The notes: generated by a model not told the origin, from the sequence alone. A stretch of DNA of 64,000 nucleotides from Alicyclobacillus sp. ALC3 (GCF_028751195.1 NZ_CP066784.1:3410001-3474000); one strand, 5' to 3'; shown: positions 1 through 9,429, counted from the stretch's first letter. Translations and numbers: made by a program.

Positions 1-690
1 TTACGCGAGGCCGGGGCAAACGTCGTGATCCTCGATTTGAACGCGAGCATCGGCAAAAAGCACGCTGAGGACATTGGGGCTCTGTTTGCGCAGACAGATG
101 TAACTAGTGAGGACAGTGTCAAGCAGGCCGTGCAGGTGGCCGTCGACACGTATGGAGAGGTCAACGGCGTGGTGAACTGCGCCGGCATGGGCTTCGCGAG
201 CCGCGTGGTCGGTCGCCACGGGCTCCACCCGCTCGAGTTTTTCAGCAAGGTGATTCAGGTCAACACAGTGGGGACGTTTAACGTGATCCGGCTAGCGGCG
301 GATGTAATCAAGAACGCTGAGCCGAACTCGGATGGCGAGCGTGGCGTCATCATCAACACCGCTTCGGTTGCGGCGTTCGAAGGGCAGATTGGCCAGGCGG
401 CGTACTCAGCGTCGAAAGGTGCGGTCGTCAGTATGACACTGCCGATCGCGCGCGAGTTTGCCGCGTTTGGCATCCGCGTGTGCAGCATTGCGCCAGGCAC
501 CTTTGACACGCCGATGCTTGGTATGCTGCCGCAGGAGGCGCGCGACTCACTCGGCAAGCAGGTGCCGTTCCCATCGCGCCTCGGCGATCCGAAGGAGTAC
601 GGCATGCTCGCGAAGCACATCATCGAAAACCCAATGCTCAACGGTGAAGTCATCCGGTTGGACGGCGCGATCCGCATGCAGCCGAAGTAA
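1..690 (+). CDS. SDR-family 3-hydroxyacyl-CoA dehydrogenase-like, 5' partial
   Basis: Classical short-chain dehydrogenase cut by the window edge: the frame is open from base 1 ([12 protein letters not shown]), so the Gly-rich NAD loop lies outside. Seen: an acidic residue after beta-2 (VVILDLN), which in this family favours NAD over NADP; the VNCAGMG segment; catalytic Ser, then YSASK with Tyr and Lys; and a typical C-terminal IRLDGA. The sequence resembles type II 3-hydroxyacyl-CoA dehydrogenases (HSD17B10-like), which oxidise 3-hydroxyacyl-CoA in beta-oxidation. That fits the acyl-CoA dehydrogenase at 2308, but substrate specificity is inferred. About 229 residues remain of an expected ~255. 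Confidence 0.85.
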   Translation, partial: LREAGANVVILDLNASIGKKHAEDIGALFAQTDVTSEDSVKQAVQVAVDTYGEVNGVVNCAGMGFASRVVGRHGLHPLEFFSKVIQVNTVGTFNVIRLAADVIKNAEPNSDGERGVIINTASVAAFEGQIGQAAYSASKGAVVSMTLPIAREFAAFGIRVCSIAPGTFDTPMLGMLPQEARDSLGKQVPFPSRLGDPKEYGMLAKHIIENPMLNGEVIRLDGAIRMQPK

Positions 691-857
691 GTCGAGGACG
701 CCAGCGCAATCGCACTAGATACAGACGCCTGGGGACAGTGAAGGCTGGGACAGTGAGATATTCCAAATGTTCCCGGTGTTTTTCCGAAAATCGACACGAA
801 CCTGACGGGACGCCGTGGCCTAGCCGTGGTAAAATGGCGCTTAGGCAGGTGATGGAA

Positions 858-1382
858 GTGTCTAATCACGTAGCGCAGATCGCCAGCACGGTCATCACTG
901 TCGTATTTGCCCTGACGGTGATTTTCGTGCGGACACGCGGTACAAACAAGCCGGTGAACGCGAAGAAAATTATCATGCCACCGCTTGGCATGAGCACCGG
1001 ATTCCTGATGTTTGTCGCTCCTCAGACGCACGACAAGTGGCTGTACGCCTTGGGCGCTTTCGTTGTCGGTGTGATTCTGTCGTATCCGTTGGTTTTGACT
1101 TCAAACATGCACATCCGCGACGGCCAAGTCTTCTTGAAGCGCTCGAAAGGCTTTGTGGTGATTTTACTCGTCCTCTTGGTACTTCGCGTCGCTCTTCACC
1201 AGTACGTCGAGCAGTACGTGACGATAGTCCAAACGGGTTCGCTGTTCTTTATTCTCGCGTTCGGCATGATCCTGCCGTGGCGCCTCGCAATGCTTAAGCA
1301 ATTTCGCAAGCTGTCTCAGGAGCTCGACGACGCAGCAGTCGCAGAAGATGGCCAGACGGCGGGCGCACTGTCCTCGGTATGA
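858..1382 (+). CDS. ccdC: CcdC-family membrane protein (DUF1453)
   Basis: Multi-span membrane protein of the CcdC family, named in Bacillus for its place in a cytochrome c biogenesis cluster; its molecular role is unsettled. Recognisable segments are [31 protein letters not shown] and [14 protein letters not shown], in the family order, with about four or five hydrophobic stretches. An AGGTGATGG ribosome binding site at 847-855 best fits GTG at 858; ATG at 852 and 834 are alternatives. No ccdA or other cytochrome c genes are adjacent. The last ~20 residues are acidic and probably cytoplasmic. The gene stands alone, followed by a non-coding repeat region. Confidence 0.85.
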   Translation: MSNHVAQIASTVITVVFALTVIFVRTRGTNKPVNAKKIIMPPLGMSTGFLMFVAPQTHDKWLYALGAFVVGVILSYPLVLTSNMHIRDGQVFLKRSKGFVVILLVLLVLRVALHQYVEQYVTIVQTGSLFFILAFGMILPWRLAMLKQFRKLSQELDDAAVAEDGQTAGALSSV

Positions 1383-1435
1383 TGCAGGCGCCCTGAGGCG
1401 GCTGTGCCGGCAACGCAACCGCGGCACCGGCAGGT

Positions 1436-2043
1436 CGTGTCAACGGCTGGCCGAATAGCCGTGTATAACCGCTTATACGGCTGAATTCCGGGATCACGAG
1501 GCTGTATAGACGGCCCGGGACAGCTTATGTGCTGCTGGAGCGCCGTGATCCGGCTGCAAAAGCACCTACAGGCTGTTCTGGACCGCCTATTCGTGGTCGC
1601 ACGCCTGGATTTTGGGCGGATAAGCCGCTGTGCGCCGTTATTCCAAGCGGGATCCCGCTGTGCGGCCTTGTCCTATGTGGGATCCCGCCATGCGCTGTTA
1701 TCCCACCCGCAGTCCCGCCATGTGCCGCTACACCACACTCACTCAATCCCACCGTCGGCCGTTAGTGTCAGTCGTGTCAGCGGCGTCAGGCGTGTCAACG
1801 GCTGGCCGAATAGCCGCGTATAACCGCTTATACGGCTGATTTCCGGGATCACGAGGCTGTATAGACGGCCCGGGACAGCTTATGTGCTGCTGGAGCGCCG
1901 TGATCGGGCTGCAAAAGCACCTACAGGCTGTTCTGGACCGTCTATTCGTGGTCGCACCCCTGGATTTTGGGCGGATAAGCCGCTGTGCGCCGTTATTCCA
2001 ATCGGGATCCCGCTGTGCGGCCTTGTCCCAAGTGGGATCCCCG
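1436..2043. repeat. two-copy 253-bp intergenic duplication
   Basis: Bases 1436-1688 recur almost unchanged at 1791-2043 (offset 355, only about ten differences seen). Each copy contains CGCTTATACGGCTGA, then GGGATCAC (1490-1497 and 1845-1852), and ends in several CCGCTGTGCG/GGGATCCC words. The 102 bases between the copies hold further degenerate copies of the terminal words. Open frames cross it in several phases, but none has a ribosome binding site or a protein-like composition, so I call it non-coding. It fills most of the 0.9 kb gap between ccdC and the acyl-CoA dehydrogenase. Confidence 0.9.
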
Positions 2044-2140
2044 CTGTGCGGCGTCGTGCCAACCGAGCTTGTATCAAATTCCAAGCTGGGCGTACGCGAT
2101 CCGCTGGTCCCGGAGGATTTTCGAGAGTGACCATATCGCT

Positions 2141-2193
2141 TATAATAGATGTGAATGTACGGTTGGCGTAGCCATCAACTTCCGACTGGTCGG
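2141..2193 (+). promoter_or_regulatory. putative promoter and TetR-type operator upstream of the acyl-CoA dehydrogenase
   Basis: TATAAT at 2141-2146 is a perfect -10 hexamer with only a weak -35. Downstream at 2182-2193 is CCGACTGGTCGG (arms CCGAC/GTCGG, 2-bp centre), identical to the core of the palindrome before the R2-like oxidase at 12730-12743. Its position downstream of the -10 suits repression by road-block. The regulator is not in this window; TetR-family control is an inference from motif shape. Confidence 0.45.
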
Positions 2194-2307
2194 TCGGAGC
2201 TATCGTCCCGCCCGGCCGCCGGCAGCCAGCCGCCGTGATCCCGCGAAGGGCAGCCGGTGCGCTAAGACTAAGCACATCACATTGGCTTCATATGAGGAGG
2301 TTCCTTG

Positions 2308-3453
2308 ATGCAGCACCCGTACTTGACCGACGAACACCGAATGTTTCGCAATGCGCTGCGGAAGTTTCTTGAGAGAGAAGCAGTGCCAAACTTTGGCCAG
2401 TGGGAAGCCAATCACGCTGTTCCACGGGCCTTTTGGAGCAAGATGGGGGAACAGGGTTATCTTGGTCCCGCAGTGCCGGAAGAGTATGGCGGGGCGGGGG
2501 CGGATTTTGGCTACTCGGTCGTCATCGGCGAGGAGTTGGAGCGAGTCGGCAGTGGTCTGACAGGCATCGGTCTGCACAACGACATTGTACTGCCCTACCT
2601 TCTCTCCTACGGAACTGAGGAACAAAAGCAGAAGTGGCTGCCGAAGTGTGTGACAGGGGAGACCATCACCGCTATCGCCATGACTGAGCCTGGAGCCGGG
2701 TCGGACCTCGCTGGCATTCGTACGACTGCTGTGCGGGATGGCGACAGCTACGTGCTAAACGGGCAGAAGACGTTTATTACGAACGGAATTCAGTCGGACC
2801 TCGTGCTCGTTGCCTGTAAGACTGACCCGCAGGCGAATCCACCGCACAAAGGCATGAGCTTGATTTGGGTGGAACGCGGCACACCAGGTTTTGAACGAGG
2901 TAGGCGGCTGGAGAAGGTCGGACAGCACAGCCAGGACACGGCCGAACTGTTCTTTGACAACTGTCGTGTGCCAGCGGCCAACTTGCTTGGTGAAGAAGGA
3001 CGAGGGTTCCAGTACCTCGCCGAGAAGCTGCAGCAAGAGCGGTTGGTCGTGGCGATTGCGGCGCAGGTTGCCGCAGAAGAGTCGTTGCAGGAGACCATTG
3101 CCTACGTCAAGGAACGCAAGGCGTTTGGACAGCCCATCAGCAAGTTTCAAAATACCCGCTTCACCATTGCCGAACTGGCCACGAAAGTGGAGCTGGGGCG
3201 CGTATTCCTCGACCAGCTTATCGTGCGCCACATGGCAGGAGAAGACGTTGTCACGCAGGTGTCGATGGCGAAGTTCTGGCATACGGACATGGCCAAGGAA
3301 GTCATCGGCGAGTGTCTGCAGCTGCACGGCGGCTACGGATACATGGAGGAGTACACAATTGCGAGGCGTTACCGCGACATCCCGGTCATGGCGATTTACG
3401 CGGGGACGAACGAGATCATGAAGACTATCATCGCGAAGAACCTCGGGCTTTGA
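2308..3453 (+). CDS. acyl-CoA dehydrogenase, long-chain/isovaleryl type
   Basis: FAD-dependent acyl-CoA dehydrogenase (381 aa), introducing the trans-2 double bond into acyl-CoA in beta-oxidation and passing electrons to ETF. ATG 2308 is preceded by GAGGAGG (2294-2300). Seen: N-terminal helical domain, MTEPGAGSDLAG flavin/substrate signature, and a C-terminal helical domain with RKAFGQPI and LHGGYGYMEEY. The C-terminal motif is IYAGTNEIMK, so the Glu used by medium-chain enzymes (YEGT) is absent; instead LQETIAYVKERKAFG carries a Glu where long-chain and isovaleryl-CoA dehydrogenases have their catalytic base. The substrate is therefore probably long-chain or branched acyl-CoA (inference). 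Monocistronic, with a putative operator upstream. Confidence 0.93.
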   Translation: MQHPYLTDEHRMFRNALRKFLEREAVPNFGQWEANHAVPRAFWSKMGEQGYLGPAVPEEYGGAGADFGYSVVIGEELERVGSGLTGIGLHNDIVLPYLLSYGTEEQKQKWLPKCVTGETITAIAMTEPGAGSDLAGIRTTAVRDGDSYVLNGQKTFITNGIQSDLVLVACKTDPQANPPHKGMSLIWVERGTPGFERGRRLEKVGQHSQDTAELFFDNCRVPAANLLGEEGRGFQYLAEKLQQERLVVAIAAQVAAEESLQETIAYVKERKAFGQPISKFQNTRFTIAELATKVELGRVFLDQLIVRHMAGEDVVTQVSMAKFWHTDMAKEVIGECLQLHGGYGYMEEYTIARRYRDIPVMAIYAGTNEIMKTIIAKNLGL

Positions 3454-3500
3454 CCGACGCGGGGACGGACCGGCTGAGGCACTTGATGGAAGGGTAAAAA

Positions 3501-3532
3501 AGGCGCCAGCCGAGCATCTTCGGCGAGCGCCT
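3501..3532 (-). terminator. rho-independent terminator of the deacetylase, probably bidirectional
   Basis: Hairpin AGGCGC-CAG-CCGA/TCGG-CGA-GCGCCT. Read leftward it is followed by six T, so it ends the deacetylase transcript; it also lies 48 bases after the acyl-CoA dehydrogenase stop. Confidence 0.8.
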
Positions 3533-3564
3533 AGCCACACTTGTCTTGTTGCTGTCAGCTTAGC

Positions 3565-4920
3565 TTAGCTTAGCCCGGGTAGCCCAGCAGTCAGCGGCGC
3601 TGGGACGAGACCGCGCTGTTGGCAAATGGCGAGCACTTGTTGCAGTTGGTTGTACAGCCCAGGTTGCCAATGCAACAGGATGATCTCGCCCGCTGTGAGG
3701 GGTTGGCCGTTCCAAGTCGAGATTCCCTGCGCCGGGTTTGATGGGTTGAACTCGGCGCTCCACATCACGATGGCCTTCAGACCTGCCGCATGAGCGGCTT
3801 CCAGCACCGTTTTGTTGACGTCACCGTAAGGTGGACGGCCGACGCTGGGAGTCACTCCAAACCACTTTTGGTCATCGATGACGGGCTGATGCCACTGGTA
3901 GACGTCAGACTGCGCAGAGATGTGCGACAGGAAGGGGTGCGTGTCGGTATGGTCGCCAATTGTGCCACCTGCTGCGACAAACGCCTTCCAGAAGGACAGG
4001 TGTTCCTGTGCCGCGGCGTCGATGAGAAACGCGGTTAACGGCACATGGGTCTGCTGCATCAGTGTGAGGACTTTGGCGTTCGGATACCAGCCGTCGTCGA
4101 TGGTGATGTACACACGGTTCCCAGATGGGTTGCCAAAAAAGTACTCGGGCACGGGGGACACGGGCGGCACTAGCGTCGGGTTCATCGCTGTCAAATGTAC
4201 TGGCGGTGGTGGGAGCGCCGGAACCTGAACGGAGAGTGCGGCAACCTCGCCACTGAGAGCTGCGATTCGCAGCCGCGCCGTGTACGCTTTGCTCTCGCGA
4301 GTGAGGGTCATCGACTGTAAGGTCGCCAGTTTGACAACGTGCTTTCCAGACAGCAGCTTGACAGTTGCAAGCGGCGTGTTGAATATTACCGTCTCCGCCT
4401 TCGCGGTCTGTTGTGTTGCGGTGATCACCGGGGCAACAGGAACCCGTATCGTCTGCGTTTCAGACAGTCTGTTCAGCAGAGGCCCCGACACGGTCGAGGT
4501 CACCCGCACCGTCTCACCGGGCTTTACCGATTCGGCCCAAGTGTGAATGTCAACTTGCACGGCTACTGAACCTGACGACACCTCACTGCTGTTTCTGTTT
4601 CCCGCATTGGCGCCGCTTGCTTGCCCAGTGAGAGAAGGCTGCGTTTGCAGTCTACTGTGGGCAAGTACCCAGTCGGCGAGCCAGCCATGACCGGGCATAA
4701 GGCGCACCTGGAGGAGGTTCGTTTGTGGGTTTAAGGAGACACGGGGATGAGGGGTGGCCGCAATGTCGGCATACGCCAACTCGCCGCAGGCGGCGGCACA
4801 AATGAGTCCAGTGAGGCTCCAAACTGCTGTTCTCCCACTCCGGCGTTTAGCGTGTTTCTGCGCGTGGCGCTTGGCCTTGCGTGATGGAGACGATGAATGT
4901 AACTCTGTTTGAGTGGCCAC
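3565..4920 (-). CDS. membrane-anchored or secreted polysaccharide deacetylase (NodB domain)
   Basis: Predicted extracytoplasmic carbohydrate esterase family 4 protein, 451 aa. A basic N-terminus (RKAKRHAQKHAKRRSG) precedes one hydrophobic segment (VWSLTGLICAAACGELAYA), acting as anchor or signal. Residues ~60-270 look like a beta-rich domain of unknown role. The NodB domain follows: ITIDDGW with the catalytic Asp pair, HTDTHPFLS with the metal-binding HxxxH, GRPPYGD, and IILLHW. The family removes N-acetyl groups from peptidoglycan or similar glycans. The start is GTG 4920, eight bases after AAGGAGG; the frame is open further upstream to a GTG at 4959 without a ribosome binding site. Confidence 0.88.
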   Translation of the reverse strand: MATQTELHSSSPSRKAKRHAQKHAKRRSGRTAVWSLTGLICAAACGELAYADIAATPHPRVSLNPQTNLLQVRLMPGHGWLADWVLAHSRLQTQPSLTGQASGANAGNRNSSEVSSGSVAVQVDIHTWAESVKPGETVRVTSTVSGPLLNRLSETQTIRVPVAPVITATQQTAKAETVIFNTPLATVKLLSGKHVVKLATLQSMTLTRESKAYTARLRIAALSGEVAALSVQVPALPPPPVHLTAMNPTLVPPVSPVPEYFFGNPSGNRVYITIDDGWYPNAKVLTLMQQTHVPLTAFLIDAAAQEHLSFWKAFVAAGGTIGDHTDTHPFLSHISAQSDVYQWHQPVIDDQKWFGVTPSVGRPPYGDVNKTVLEAAHAAGLKAIVMWSAEFNPSNPAQGISTWNGQPLTAGEIILLHWQPGLYNQLQQVLAICQQRGLVPAPLTAGLPGLS

Positions 4921-5183
4921 AGCGGGTGCCTCCTTGGGAATTTCATCGCCACGCGACACAGGTCAGGCGAAGCTTGTCTACACGCCAGAATCCTGTCACA
5001 TAGTAGACGTAGGCTGCCGACACTGTGTTTCGCAGTTCGTCAAATTTTGCGCCCGGACAGCCGTTTCGATGCCAATGAACGGTATGGTAAGATGAGGAAT
5101 TGAGCCGCTTGGCTTCGGCGAAAACTGGGCAAGTAGGCGCCGTACGCAATCACATGAAAGAGATCGGAGTGGAGGTACGTCAG

Positions 5184-5675
5184 ATGTCTCAGACGACGAA
5201 TACAGAAACAAAGGTTGCTTTGCTGGAGGAACTCACTGCGTTCGATGAATCAGACTTGGCCATGGCACTGCATGCCGCTAAAGCTTCCAAACGTGCACGT
5301 GAGCGCACGGATGGGTCATACTTCCTCCATGAATTTCTGGGTGAACACAGAAAAGTGGAAGATGGACAGGCGACACTTACATTGGATGTAAAGGACTGGA
5401 TGATGAACCCGGGAGGTATATTGCACGGTGGCGTCATGGCGTTCTTGTGCGACAACACGCTTGGTATGGCGAGTTTTCTCAATCAACAGCGGCCTGGGGT
5501 GACCGTTGACCTCAACGTGCGTTACCATCTGCCTGTGACGAGCGGCGTCATTACCGGTCGTGGAACTGTCGTATCGAGTGGATCACGGATCAACTCCGCG
5601 CGCAGCGACGTGTTTGACGAGGCCGGGAGGTTGGTGGCATCTGCGACAGGGACGTTCTACCACGTGAAGCGGTAG
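5184..5675 (+). CDS. PaaI-type hot-dog thioesterase
   Basis: Acyl-CoA thioesterase of the PaaI/YbgC-like hot-dog superfamily, 163 aa. The signature NPGGILHGGVMAFLCDNTLG holds the HGG turn and the Asp on the long helix; NVRYHLPV and ATGTFYHVKR are the usual later strands. The first ~45 residues form a charged helical extension. The start is ATG 5184 with GGAGGT (5171-5176); a longer open frame from 5100 has no ribosome binding site. It probably hydrolyses acyl- or aryl-CoA thioesters; the substrate is unknown. Monocistronic and convergent with nupQ. Confidence 0.85.
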   Translation: MSQTTNTETKVALLEELTAFDESDLAMALHAAKASKRARERTDGSYFLHEFLGEHRKVEDGQATLTLDVKDWMMNPGGILHGGVMAFLCDNTLGMASFLNQQRPGVTVDLNVRYHLPVTSGVITGRGTVVSSGSRINSARSDVFDEAGRLVASATGTFYHVKR

Positions 5676-5695
5676 GCGGTCAGACGACCGCCTAC
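5672..5695. terminator. shared hairpin between convergent genes
   Basis: Perfect 10-bp stem GTAGGCGGTC/GACCGCCTAC with an AGAC loop. It begins within the thioesterase stop codon and ends five bases before the end of nupQ. No T tract on either side, so termination strength is uncertain. Confidence 0.5.
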
Positions 5696-5700
5696 TCGGT

Positions 5701-6621
5701 TCAGCGTTCTAGTGTATAGGGGATGCCGTCCGCAGCAGGTGCTGTGCTCCGGCCCACAAGTCCCGCGAGGGCGAGCACCGTGAGGGCGTAGGGTAGCATC
5801 GACAACAGGTCAGTCGGGATGACGTTGCCCTGCAGCACGTCGGCAAGCGATGTTGCGAAGGCGAACAGCATGGCGGCGCCAAACGCGCCGTATGGAGTCC
5901 ATTTACCGAAGATCATGGCGGCCAAGGCAATGTAGCCACGGCCGTTTGTCATGTTCACGTCAAAACTGTTGAGAATGCCGATCGACAGGTAGGCACCGCC
6001 AATGGCAGACAGAACGCCGCCGATAATGACACCAGTGTAGCGTAGCCGCCACACGTTGAGGCCAAGGGTGTCCGCGGCGAGCGGGTTTTCTCCGACAGCG
6101 CGCATGCGCAGACCGAGCCTTGTGTGAAACAAGAAATAGTGTGCGGCGATGACGAGTGCGAGCATGATGTAGACAAGCACGCTCTGCTGGTGAAAGAACC
6201 AGCCGAGTACCGGCACGTTCGCGATCGCTGGAATCGTGATGTTGGGCAAAGACGGCGTCGATGTCGGAGTCCCGTTGTAGCCAAAGACCGTGTTGAGCAA
6301 AAATGCCGTGATGCCGGCGCCAAAAATGTTGATGGCCATGCCGAGCACGACTTGGTCGGCTGCCAGTCGAATCGCTGCCCAAGCAAACACAAAGGCGATG
6401 AGAGCACCGGCGACCATCGCCGCCAGCAGACCCAACCAAGCGCTCCCTGTCCAGTGTGAACAGGCGACTGCAAAGAACGCGCCGATGAGCATAATGCCTT
6501 CCATGGCAATATTCACGACGCCTGTACGTTCTGAAAAAGTGCCGCCGATTGCCGGCAAGGCAAGCGGTACCGCGAGAGACAGTGTACCGGCCCAAAGCTG
6601 TGGACTTGCGAGAAAACTCAC
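5701..6621 (-). CDS. nupQ: nucleoside ABC transporter permease (NupQ-like)
   Basis: Second permease of a BmpA-type nucleoside importer (BPD_transp_2 family), 306 aa with about eight to ten hydrophobic spans. Family features include FSERTGVVNIAMEGIMLIGA near the N-terminus and MRAVGENPLAADTLGLNV, the cytoplasmic loop that contacts the ATPase. The start is GTG 6621, after AAGGAGG; it overlaps the nupP stop by four bases (GTGA), so the two are translationally coupled. Last gene of the bmpA-nupO-nupP-nupQ operon, ending just before a shared hairpin. Confidence 0.92.
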   Translation of the reverse strand: MSFLASPQLWAGTLSLAVPLALPAIGGTFSERTGVVNIAMEGIMLIGAFFAVACSHWTGSAWLGLLAAMVAGALIAFVFAWAAIRLAADQVVLGMAINIFGAGITAFLLNTVFGYNGTPTSTPSLPNITIPAIANVPVLGWFFHQQSVLVYIMLALVIAAHYFLFHTRLGLRMRAVGENPLAADTLGLNVWRLRYTGVIIGGVLSAIGGAYLSIGILNSFDVNMTNGRGYIALAAMIFGKWTPYGAFGAAMLFAFATSLADVLQGNVIPTDLLSMLPYALTVLALAGLVGRSTAPAADGIPYTLER

Positions 6622-7733
6622 GCCAGTGTTCCTCCTTCCTGCGCGTCCTGCGCACGCCCCTGACTTTTGCGTCGACGGACCCAACCGATGACGACGGGGA
6701 TAAGCCGCTCTGCAGCGACAAAGAAGATGATTAGTCCGGTCAGTACGTCGGTCAGGCTCGATGGGACGCCAGACACTTGCTGCATGTTCTGTCCGCCTGT
6801 GTTCAGGGCGGAGAAGAAGATCGCGGCCAGAATCACGCCGAATGGGTTGTTGCGCGCCAGCAGCGCAACGACGATGGCTGTGTAGCCGTACTGCGACGTG
6901 AAGCTGTCGTTCAACTGGTACTCAACGCCGAGCATCTGCAGTCCGCCGGCGAGCCCCGCAAATACGCCCGAAATTCCAAGCGCCAAAATCGTATACAGCG
7001 GCACGCGCATGCCTGCGTAACGCGACGCGCGCTGATTAAACCCGATGGATCGAATCTGAAACCCAAAAGTCGTCTTCTTCAGCAGCAGCCAAGCGACGAC
7101 GGCAGCTGCAAGCGCGATGTAGATGCTCACCGACAACTGCGCCTGCACAACAGCCGTGATGGGCAGTGCAGGCAAGAGGTGCGTGTTCTGCGCGATGGCC
7201 GGGGACTCTGGAATGTAGCCAGGAAGGCGCATCGGGGCGTGCGGCTCCTCAATCATGTACTCCACCAAGAAAATCCCGATGTAGCTCATCATCATCGTCG
7301 TAATCACTTCGTGGGCGCCGACGTACGCCTTCGTGAGACCTGGGATGACACCGCCCCAGAGACCGCCTGCCAACATACCTGCGACGAGCGCCAGGATGAT
7401 GTGCACAATGCTTGGCAGGTGATTGAAGTGGTAACCGACCCAGACGCTGGCCATGGCGCCAACCCAGTATTGCCCTTCCGCACCGATGTTGAACAGGCCT
7501 GCACGAAACGCAATCGCGATACCGAGCCCAATCACGAGCAACGGTACGGCACCAGTCAGTGTGCTGCTCAAGTTGAACACGGTGCCAAAGGCGCCGGTAA
7601 TCAGTGAGCTGTACACAGTGAGTGGGTTGTAGCCGATGAGACTGACAATAATTCCGCCGATGACGATGGCGATGGCGGACGCTACGATTGGCGTACCAAT
7701 CCCGCGTAAGGCACTCCTCCACACGTTGTTCAT
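6618..7733 (-). CDS. nupP: nucleoside ABC transporter permease (NupP-like)
   Basis: First permease of the nucleoside importer, 371 aa, with about nine or ten membrane spans. Seen: GLGIAIAFRAGLFNIGAEGQ, the hallmark of this permease group, and IRSIGFNQRASRYAGM in the ATPase-contact loop. ATG 7733 overlaps the nupO stop as ATGA, and its own stop overlaps nupQ. The C-terminus is basic (VRRRKSQGRAQDAQ) and cytoplasmic. It would pair with NupQ to form the membrane channel. Confidence 0.93.
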   Translation of the reverse strand: MNNVWRSALRGIGTPIVASAIAIVIGGIIVSLIGYNPLTVYSSLITGAFGTVFNLSSTLTGAVPLLVIGLGIAIAFRAGLFNIGAEGQYWVGAMASVWVGYHFNHLPSIVHIILALVAGMLAGGLWGGVIPGLTKAYVGAHEVITTMMMSYIGIFLVEYMIEEPHAPMRLPGYIPESPAIAQNTHLLPALPITAVVQAQLSVSIYIALAAAVVAWLLLKKTTFGFQIRSIGFNQRASRYAGMRVPLYTILALGISGVFAGLAGGLQMLGVEYQLNDSFTSQYGYTAIVVALLARNNPFGVILAAIFFSALNTGGQNMQQVSGVPSSLTDVLTGLIIFFVAAERLIPVVIGWVRRRKSQGRAQDAQEGGTLA

Positions 7734-9310
7734 GACGGCCCCCCCGTTTCCTGCGGACTCGACGGCGACGAACTGTGGGTCTCAGTCCCAACTGCCACTC
7801 CGTCTTTCGGGTGAATTCCCGTCATTAACAGTCCGAGTTGTTCGCGTGTTGCGCTTGGACCATCGACAATCTCGAGCAACTTGCCATCGTGGATCACGCC
7901 GATTCGGTCAGACAGGCTCATGATTTCGTCGAGCTCAAGCGACACGAGGATAATTGCCTTTCCGGAATCGCGCAGTTTCAAGAGTTCGCGGTGGATGCCT
8001 TCAATCGCGCCGACATCGAGCCCACGCGTTGGCTGTGCGACGATGAGGAGGCTCGGATTGCGGCCGACTTCACGCGCGAGAATCACTTTCTGCTGGTTAC
8101 CGCCAGACAGCTCGCCAGCTTTTCTGGACGCGTTCGGAGGCCGGACGTCAAACCGTTTGATCAAGCCCTCGGCGTAGACACGTGCAGCAGAGGCCCGAAG
8201 CCAACCACCACTCGAAAACGGCTTGCGGCGGAAGTCACGCAGAATGGTGTTTTCGACGAGGTCGAAGTCCAGCACTAACCCATCCGCTTGCCGGTCTTGA
8301 GGGACATAGGCAATCCCGGATTGAGTTCGCTTAGCTGGTGACAGGCGCGTGATGTTCTGGCCATTGAAGCGGACAGTTCCGTCCACGACTTTGGCGAGGC
8401 CCGCAATGGCGTCGACGAGCTCAAACTGGCCGTTGCCGTCAATACCAGCGATGCCGAAGATTTCACCCGCCCGTACCGAAAATGACACGCCCTTCACGCG
8501 TTCGTGTTTGTCGTGTCCTTGTACGGATACGTTCTCGACATCAAGTACGGATGCTCCGGCGTTCAGCGGTTGCTTGTCGATCCGCAGCACTACGTCGCGG
8601 CCCACCATCAGGTTGGCAAGTTCTTGCGATGTCGTACCTTTGACTTGCACCGATCCGACGGTCTTGCCAGCGCGCATGACTGTGACGCGGTCTGCGATTT
8701 CGCGCACTTCGTCAAGCTTGTGACTGATAAAGAGGACCGGGATGCCTTGGTCACGCAGATGCCGCACGACGACGAACAGCTCTTCCGTCTCTTGCGGTGT
8801 CAACAAAGCCGTCGGTTCGTCGAGAATGAGCAGTTTCGCTTCCCGGTAGAACGCTTTCAGAATTTCGACGCGTTGTTGCAAACCGACTGTCAGAGAGCCG
8901 ATTTTGGCCGTTGGGTCGACCGTGAGCCGATACTGCTCCGACAACGCCCGAACCCTTCGGATGGCCTCTTTGCGGTCGTAACGGAAACCGCCCGGCTCAT
9001 CGCCAAGGACAATGTTGTCCGCTACGGTTAGGGCCGGGATCAGCATGAAGTGCTGGTGAACCATGCCGATGCCGGCGCGTATAGCGTCGCGTGGGCTGTT
9101 GAAATGAACAGGTGCGCCGTCTAACCGGATTTCGCCGCTGTCTGGTTGATAGAGCCCGTAAATCAGCTTCATCAGGGTCGACTTGCCTGCGCCGTTTTCG
9201 CCTAAAATAGCGTGAACCTCGCCCTGACGTAGGGTGAGGTCGACGTGGTCGTTTGCGATGACCCCTGGAAAAGCCTTGGTCAAGCCTGCGACTTCAAGGA
9301 ATGCGTCCAT
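7730..9310 (-). CDS. nupO: nucleoside ABC transporter, duplicated ATP-binding subunit (NupO-like)
   Basis: 526-aa double ATPase as in sugar and nucleoside importers. Domain 1: Walker A GENGAGKST near residue 38, signature LTVGLQQRVEI, Walker B LLILDEPTALL. Domain 2 from ~residue 260 has a degenerate P-loop (GIDGNGQFE), signature LSGGNQQKV and VAQPTRGLD in place of Walker B; this asymmetry is normal in the family. The substrate is probably nucleosides. It starts at ATG 9310, 119 bases after bmpA, with a terminator-like hairpin between, and overlaps nupP by four bases. Confidence 0.95.
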   Translation of the reverse strand: MDAFLEVAGLTKAFPGVIANDHVDLTLRQGEVHAILGENGAGKSTLMKLIYGLYQPDSGEIRLDGAPVHFNSPRDAIRAGIGMVHQHFMLIPALTVADNIVLGDEPGGFRYDRKEAIRRVRALSEQYRLTVDPTAKIGSLTVGLQQRVEILKAFYREAKLLILDEPTALLTPQETEELFVVVRHLRDQGIPVLFISHKLDEVREIADRVTVMRAGKTVGSVQVKGTTSQELANLMVGRDVVLRIDKQPLNAGASVLDVENVSVQGHDKHERVKGVSFSVRAGEIFGIAGIDGNGQFELVDAIAGLAKVVDGTVRFNGQNITRLSPAKRTQSGIAYVPQDRQADGLVLDFDLVENTILRDFRRKPFSSGGWLRASAARVYAEGLIKRFDVRPPNASRKAGELSGGNQQKVILAREVGRNPSLLIVAQPTRGLDVGAIEGIHRELLKLRDSGKAIILVSLELDEIMSLSDRIGVIHDGKLLEIVDGPSATREQLGLLMTGIHPKDGVAVGTETHSSSPSSPQETGGPS

Positions 9311-9382
9311 GCTTCGCCCCGCCTACAGTTTTTTCGCTCGGGGAAACGAGAATTCGCGGTTGTATGTACCGCGGTGCAAAAA

Positions 9383-9410
9383 GGGGAAGACGACCCCATC
9401 CGTCTTCCCC
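9383..9410 (-). terminator. intra-operon terminator or attenuator between bmpA and nupO
   Basis: Perfect 10-bp stem GGGGAAGACG/CGTCTTCCCC, followed leftward by TTTTT. It lies between the binding lipoprotein and the ATPase, so partial read-through would make the lipoprotein more abundant than the membrane complex. RNA processing is an alternative explanation. Confidence 0.75.
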
Positions 9411-9429
9411 CGTGTTGGACTACAAGGTC

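Noticed and set aside
255..1031. 258-codon minus-strand ORF
   Set aside because: Lies antisense to the SDR and ccdC genes, both clearly recognised; Ser/Pro/Arg-rich composition.
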